Assembly: GCA_028865845.1 (NCBI GenBank)
Contig: JAGWJK010000139.1
Coordinates: forward strand, 1 to 8,501
Direction: 5' to 3'
DNA: 8,501 nt
From: Rhizobiaceae bacterium
GTDB lineage: Bacteria > Pseudomonadota > Alphaproteobacteria > Rhizobiales > Rhizobiaceae
In this document: in pieces, positions 5,835 through 8,501 of the stretch
How the letters are laid out: each line of letters begins with the position of its first letter
How positions within the stretch are numbered: the stretch's first letter is position 1
Notes under the pieces: generated by a model
Databases searched by the model: none
Told to the model about the DNA's origin: nothing
The model's input: the letters and a program-made list of their open reading frames with translations, nothing else
Made by a program: the position numbers and the translations under genes

Positions 5835-7802
5835 ATGATCCTATTCATTCTCGCCTATCTCGGCGGGGTGCTGACCATTGTCAGTCCCTGCATCCTGCCC
5901 GTTCTCCCGTTCGTCTTCGCGAGGGCCGGCCAGCCGTTCCTCAAGAGCACATTGCCGATGCTGATCGGCATGGCGGCGACCTTCGCTGCCGTTGCCACCC
6001 TTGCCGCCGTCGGTGGCGGCTGGGCGGTCGAGGCGAATGAATATGGTCGCTATGCCGCGATGGCGCTGCTTGCCGTCTTCGGCATCATCCTGCTTTTTCC
6101 GGCACTCTCGGACTATCTGACCCGGCCGCTCGTTTCGCTCGGCGCGAAGCTGTCGCAATCGGCCGATCGCGGCAGCCGGAGCGGTGGATCGACCATCGTC
6201 GCATCGCTGCTGCTCGGCGTTGCGACCGGCCTGCTCTGGGCGCCTTGCGCCGGTCCGGTTCTCGGATTGATCCTGACGGGTGCGGCGCTCCAGGGCGCAA
6301 GCGTGGGTACGACCCTGCTGCTGCTTGCCTATGCGCTGGGTGCCGCGACATCGCTTTGCCTTGCGCTTATCATCGGCGGGCGCGTCTACCAGACGATGAA
6401 GAAATCGCTCGGCGTTGGCGAGTGGGTGCGCCGCGGCCTCGGCGTGCTGGTGCTCGTTGCCGTGTTCGCAATCGCGCTCGGTCTCGATACCGGTTTCCTC
6501 ACGCAGGCTTCTCTCGCCAGCACGGCGTCGCTGGAACAGGATCTGGTCGATCGTTTCCACGCGCAGCCGGGTGCCGATCAGGATCAGGCCCAGGGTGGCG
6601 CCATGAAGTCCGTTGTCATGAACAACGACGGCAACGCCATGAAATCAGTCGTCATGAAAGGGGACGGCGCGATGATGAGCGCCAATAACCAGATGATGAG
6701 TGGCAACAATCAAATGATGATGAGCGGCAATAATCAGGCGATGAACGGCAACGCGCCTGCCGGCAATCAGGCGATGATGAGCGGAACCAACGCCATGATG
6801 ATGCAGGCAAAGCCGCAGACCGCGGCTGCCGATCAGTTGCCTGTCGAGATGACCACGCCGAATTTCGATGGTGCCGTCCAATGGCTGAATTCGCCGCCGC
6901 TGACGGCCGAATCGCTCAAGGGCAAGGTGGTGCTCGTCGATTTCTGGACCTATTCCTGCATCAACTGCCTGCGCGCCATTCCATATGTCCGTGCTTGGGC
7001 GGAAAAATACAAGGACCAGGGCCTCGTCGTCATCGGCGTGCACTCGCCGGAGTTTGCGTTCGAGAAGAATGTCGACAACGTCAAGAAGGCGATCGGCGAG
7101 CTGAAGATCAACTACCCCGTCGCCGTCGACAACAACTACGCCATCTGGCGCGCCTTCGACAATGAATACTGGCCGGCGCATTATTTCATCGATGCGCAGG
7201 GCCGCGTGCGTCATCACCATTTCGGTGAGGGCAGCTACGATGAATCCGAGCATGTCATCCAGCAGCTGCTTGCCGAAGCTGGGAAGACCAACGTCTCAAG
7301 CGATGTCGTCGACGTGAAGGCGACGGGCGCCGAAGCAGCCTCCGACGAGGCTGATGTGAAGTCGCCGGAAACCTATGTCGGTTATATGCGCGCCGAGAAC
7401 TTCCTCGCCGGCGACAATGCCGTCAACGACGCGCCTTATACCTACACGGCCGCGACGCCGCGCCTGAACGAATGGGGCCTTACCGGCAACTGGACGGTCG
7501 GAGCCCAGCAGGCAAGCCTCAATGCGAGCGATGGCAGCATCTACTATCGCTTCCATGCTCGCGACCTGCATCTCGTGCTTGGTCCCGGTGCAGACGGAAA
7601 GCCGGTACGCTTCCAGGTCACGGTCGATGGCAAGGCACCTGGAGACAGCCATGGCGTCGATACGGACGCCGATGGCAATGGCACGGTCACCGGCCAGCGG
7701 CTCTATCAGCTTGTTCGCCAAAGCGGCCCGGTCGCCGATCACACCTTCGAGATCAAGTTCCTCGACCCAAGCGTCCAGGCCTTCGCTTTCACCTTCGGCT
7801 GA
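5835..7802 (+). CDS. dipZ: DipZ-like thiol-disulfide protein: CcdA-type membrane domain, Met-rich linker, thioredoxin domain, C-terminal DipZ domain
   Basis: A 655-residue inner-membrane protein expected to carry electrons from cytoplasmic thioredoxin to the periplasm. Residues 1-222 form about six membrane helices of the CcdA/DsbD type, with redox cysteines Cys19 in SPCILPVLP and Cys138 in WAPCAGPVLG. Residues 232-335 are a linker with a methionine/asparagine-rich core (257-323). Residues about 336-482 are a TlpA/AhpC-like thioredoxin fold with Cys375-I-N-Cys378 in YSCINCLR and the cis-proline Pro447 in YWPAHYF. Residues about 513-655 match the C-terminal carbohydrate-binding-like domain of DipZ proteins; it includes DTDADGNG (609-616), which resembles a calcium-binding loop. 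The ribosome-binding site is weak (GAAG 10 bases upstream), which may tie translation to msrB. The likely role is recycling the upstream MsrB; cytochrome c maturation is the traditional alternative for the name. The domain architecture is certain, the partner inferred. Confidence 0.92.
   Translation: MILFILAYLGGVLTIVSPCILPVLPFVFARAGQPFLKSTLPMLIGMAATFAAVATLAAVGGGWAVEANEYGRYAAMALLAVFGIILLFPALSDYLTRPLVSLGAKLSQSADRGSRSGGSTIVASLLLGVATGLLWAPCAGPVLGLILTGAALQGASVGTTLLLLAYALGAATSLCLALIIGGRVYQTMKKSLGVGEWVRRGLGVLVLVAVFAIALGLDTGFLTQASLASTASLEQDLVDRFHAQPGADQDQAQGGAMKSVVMNNDGNAMKSVVMKGDGAMMSANNQMMSGNNQMMMSGNNQAMNGNAPAGNQAMMSGTNAMMMQAKPQTAAADQLPVEMTTPNFDGAVQWLNSPPLTAESLKGKVVLVDFWTYSCINCLRAIPYVRAWAEKYKDQGLVVIGVHSPEFAFEKNVDNVKKAIGELKINYPVAVDNNYAIWRAFDNEYWPAHYFIDAQGRVRHHHFGEGSYDESEHVIQQLLAEAGKTNVSSDVVDVKATGAEAASDEADVKSPETYVGYMRAENFLAGDNAVNDAPYTYTAATPRLNEWGLTGNWTVGAQQASLNASDGSIYYRFHARDLHLVLGPGADGKPVRFQVTVDGKAPGDSHGVDTDADGNGTVTGQRLYQLVRQSGPVADHTFEIKFLDPSVQAFAFTFG
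6603..6803 (+). repeat. Methionine-rich low-complexity repeat segment inside dipZ
   Basis: This segment encodes residues 257-323 of the DipZ-like protein and contains 17 methionines in 67 residues. It opens with two copies of a 12-residue unit, MKSVVM followed by NNDG or KGDG. It continues with degenerate NNQMMSG, NNQMMMSG, NNQAMNG and NQAMMSG units and ends in MMM. Aromatic residues and cysteines are absent, so it is probably disordered. The reading frame is kept throughout and flanking codon use looks ordinary, so it is a real part of the protein, not a frameshift artefact. Confidence 0.9.
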
Positions 7803-7814
7803 TAGGCCTGAGTA

Positions 7815-8501
7815 TCAAGCGCTTTCGTTTATCCCCGCTCTCACAGCGGGGATAACTTTTTGAGCATAGAGCTCGATGCAGCGCATCAGCTTGGCGTGGC
7901 TCAACGTGCCGGCACTGTACTTCAGTTGGAAGCGGTTGATGCCGAGTGTCTTGATGACCGGCGTCAGCTTGGCGGCGACCGTTTCCGGCGAGCCGACATA
8001 GAGCGAGCCGTGCTCGATCTCCTGTTCGAATTCGTTCCGGGTCATCGGCGGCCAGCCACGTTCCCGGCCGATCCGGTCGCGCATCGCCTTGTAATCCGGC
8101 CACAGTTCCTCGCGGGCCTGATCGTCGGTGTCGGCGATATAGCCGGGCGAGTGAATGCCGATCGGCTGCACCTCGCCGCCCAATTGCGCGAAGGCCTTGT
8201 GATAGAGATCGATGTAGGGTTGGAAGCGGTACGGGCTACCGCCGATAATCGCCAGCATCAGCGGAAGATTGTACTGCGCGGCGCGAACCACCGATGCCGG
8301 ACTGCCGCCGACGCCGATCCAGGTCTTCAGACGGCCGTGCTCGATGGTCGGGAAGACCTGCTGGTTGTTCAGCGGCTTGCGGATCGTTCCCCTCCAGGTC
8401 ACCGGCTCGTTCGTGAGCAGGGCGGCGAAAAGGTCGAGCTTTTCCTCGAAGAGCTTTTCGTATTGCGACAGTTCGAACCCGAAAAGCGGGAAGGATTCCG
8501 T
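7815..8501 (-). CDS. LLM-class flavin-dependent oxidoreductase (5' part beyond the window)
   Basis: The frame is open from the TGA at 7815-7817 to the right edge, giving the C-terminal 228 residues of a bacterial-luciferase-like (LLM) oxidoreductase; the N-terminus is outside the window. Recognisable stretches are SFPLFGFELSQYEKLFEEKL at the edge, WIGVGGSPASVVRAA in the phosphate/flavin-binding part, and YVGSPETVAAKLTPVI followed by LGINRFQLKYSAG near the end. These are typical of FMN- or F420-type LLM proteins of unknown substrate. A GTG at 8400-8402 could be read as a start, but the family-like sequence continues upstream of it, so it is internal. The stop lies 12 bases from the convergent dipZ stop. 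Likely cytoplasmic; no functional link to msrB-dipZ is evident. Confidence 0.88.
   Translation of the reverse strand, partial: TESFPLFGFELSQYEKLFEEKLDLFAALLTNEPVTWRGTIRKPLNNQQVFPTIEHGRLKTWIGVGGSPASVVRAAQYNLPLMLAIIGGSPYRFQPYIDLYHKAFAQLGGEVQPIGIHSPGYIADTDDQAREELWPDYKAMRDRIGRERGWPPMTRNEFEQEIEHGSLYVGSPETVAAKLTPVIKTLGINRFQLKYSAGTLSHAKLMRCIELYAQKVIPAVRAGINESA
7829..7861 (+). terminator. Rho-independent terminator after dipZ, inside the convergent CDS
   Basis: A perfect 11-bp stem has arms TTATCCCCGCT (7829-7839) and AGCGGGGATAA (7845-7855) with a CTCAC loop, followed by CTTTTT (7856-7861). It begins 26 bases after the dipZ stop and is oriented to end the msrB-dipZ transcript. It lies wholly within the last codons of the convergent flavin-oxidoreductase gene. 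Confidence 0.8.

Noticed and set aside
5841..6560. Minus-strand open frame of 239 codons
   Set aside because: Opposite the DipZ membrane domain; highly charged shadow product and no start context.
6603..6803. CRISPR array or non-coding tandem repeat
   Set aside because: Units are short, degenerate and in frame within an intact coding sequence, with no regular spacers.
6645..7253. Minus-strand open frame rich in His-His-Leu repeats
   Set aside because: The repeated histidines are the antisense reading of the ATG/AAT-rich Met-Asn repeat in dipZ.
8400..8402. GTG as the start of the LLM oxidoreductase
   Set aside because: The frame stays open to the window edge with family-like sequence (PLFGFELSQYEKLF), so the gene is cut by the edge.

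Overview
The window looks like a stretch of chromosome or large replicon from an alphaproteobacterium, most likely Rhizobiaceae. The basis is the GC-rich coding sequence with strong G/C third-position preference, and gene families common in rhizobia and agrobacteria: an AraC/phytanoyl-CoA-dioxygenase pair, a MurR/RpiR regulator, a COG4280-type membrane protein and an msrB-dipZ pair. The assignment rests on general family knowledge, not on a search. No tRNA, rRNA, insertion sequence, prophage or CRISPR array is visible.

Layout. (1) Positions 1-122 hold no secure gene, only an open plus-strand frame that may be the end of an upstream gene. (2) Positions 123-2055 hold a divergent pair: an AraC-family regulator (minus) and a phytanoyl-CoA-dioxygenase-family Fe(II)/2-oxoglutarate enzyme (plus), sharing a 133-bp intergenic region with three CGCCTGA heptamers. 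(3) A strong two-way terminator hairpin at 2080-2109 separates the dioxygenase from a convergent minus-strand group. (4) That group, in transcription order, is an RpiR regulator with an SIS domain (4805 to 3912), an internally duplicated membrane protein (3831 to 3076), a 72-residue membrane protein translationally coupled to it through ATGA (3079 to 2861), and a histidine phosphatase (2727 to 2146). Two copies of a 16-bp operator-like element lie just upstream of the RpiR gene. (5) A roughly 490-bp non-coding region (4839-5326) follows, ending in a possible ECF-type promoter. (6) Positions 5327-7802 hold a two-gene plus-strand unit: an exported MsrB and a 655-residue DipZ-like protein. (7) A convergent LLM-class flavin oxidoreductase (minus) runs off the right edge.

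The most interesting part is msrB-dipZ. MsrB has an export signal and lacks the usual resolving cysteine. The downstream protein combines an electron-carrying CcdA/DsbD-type membrane domain, a periplasmic thioredoxin domain with CxxC, and a C-terminal DipZ domain. Together they read as a self-contained envelope methionine-sulfoxide repair unit. Between the membrane and thioredoxin domains is a low-complexity linker with 17 methionines in 67 residues. It could be an oxidant sink, redox sensor or copper-binding segment, and it might itself be an MsrB substrate.
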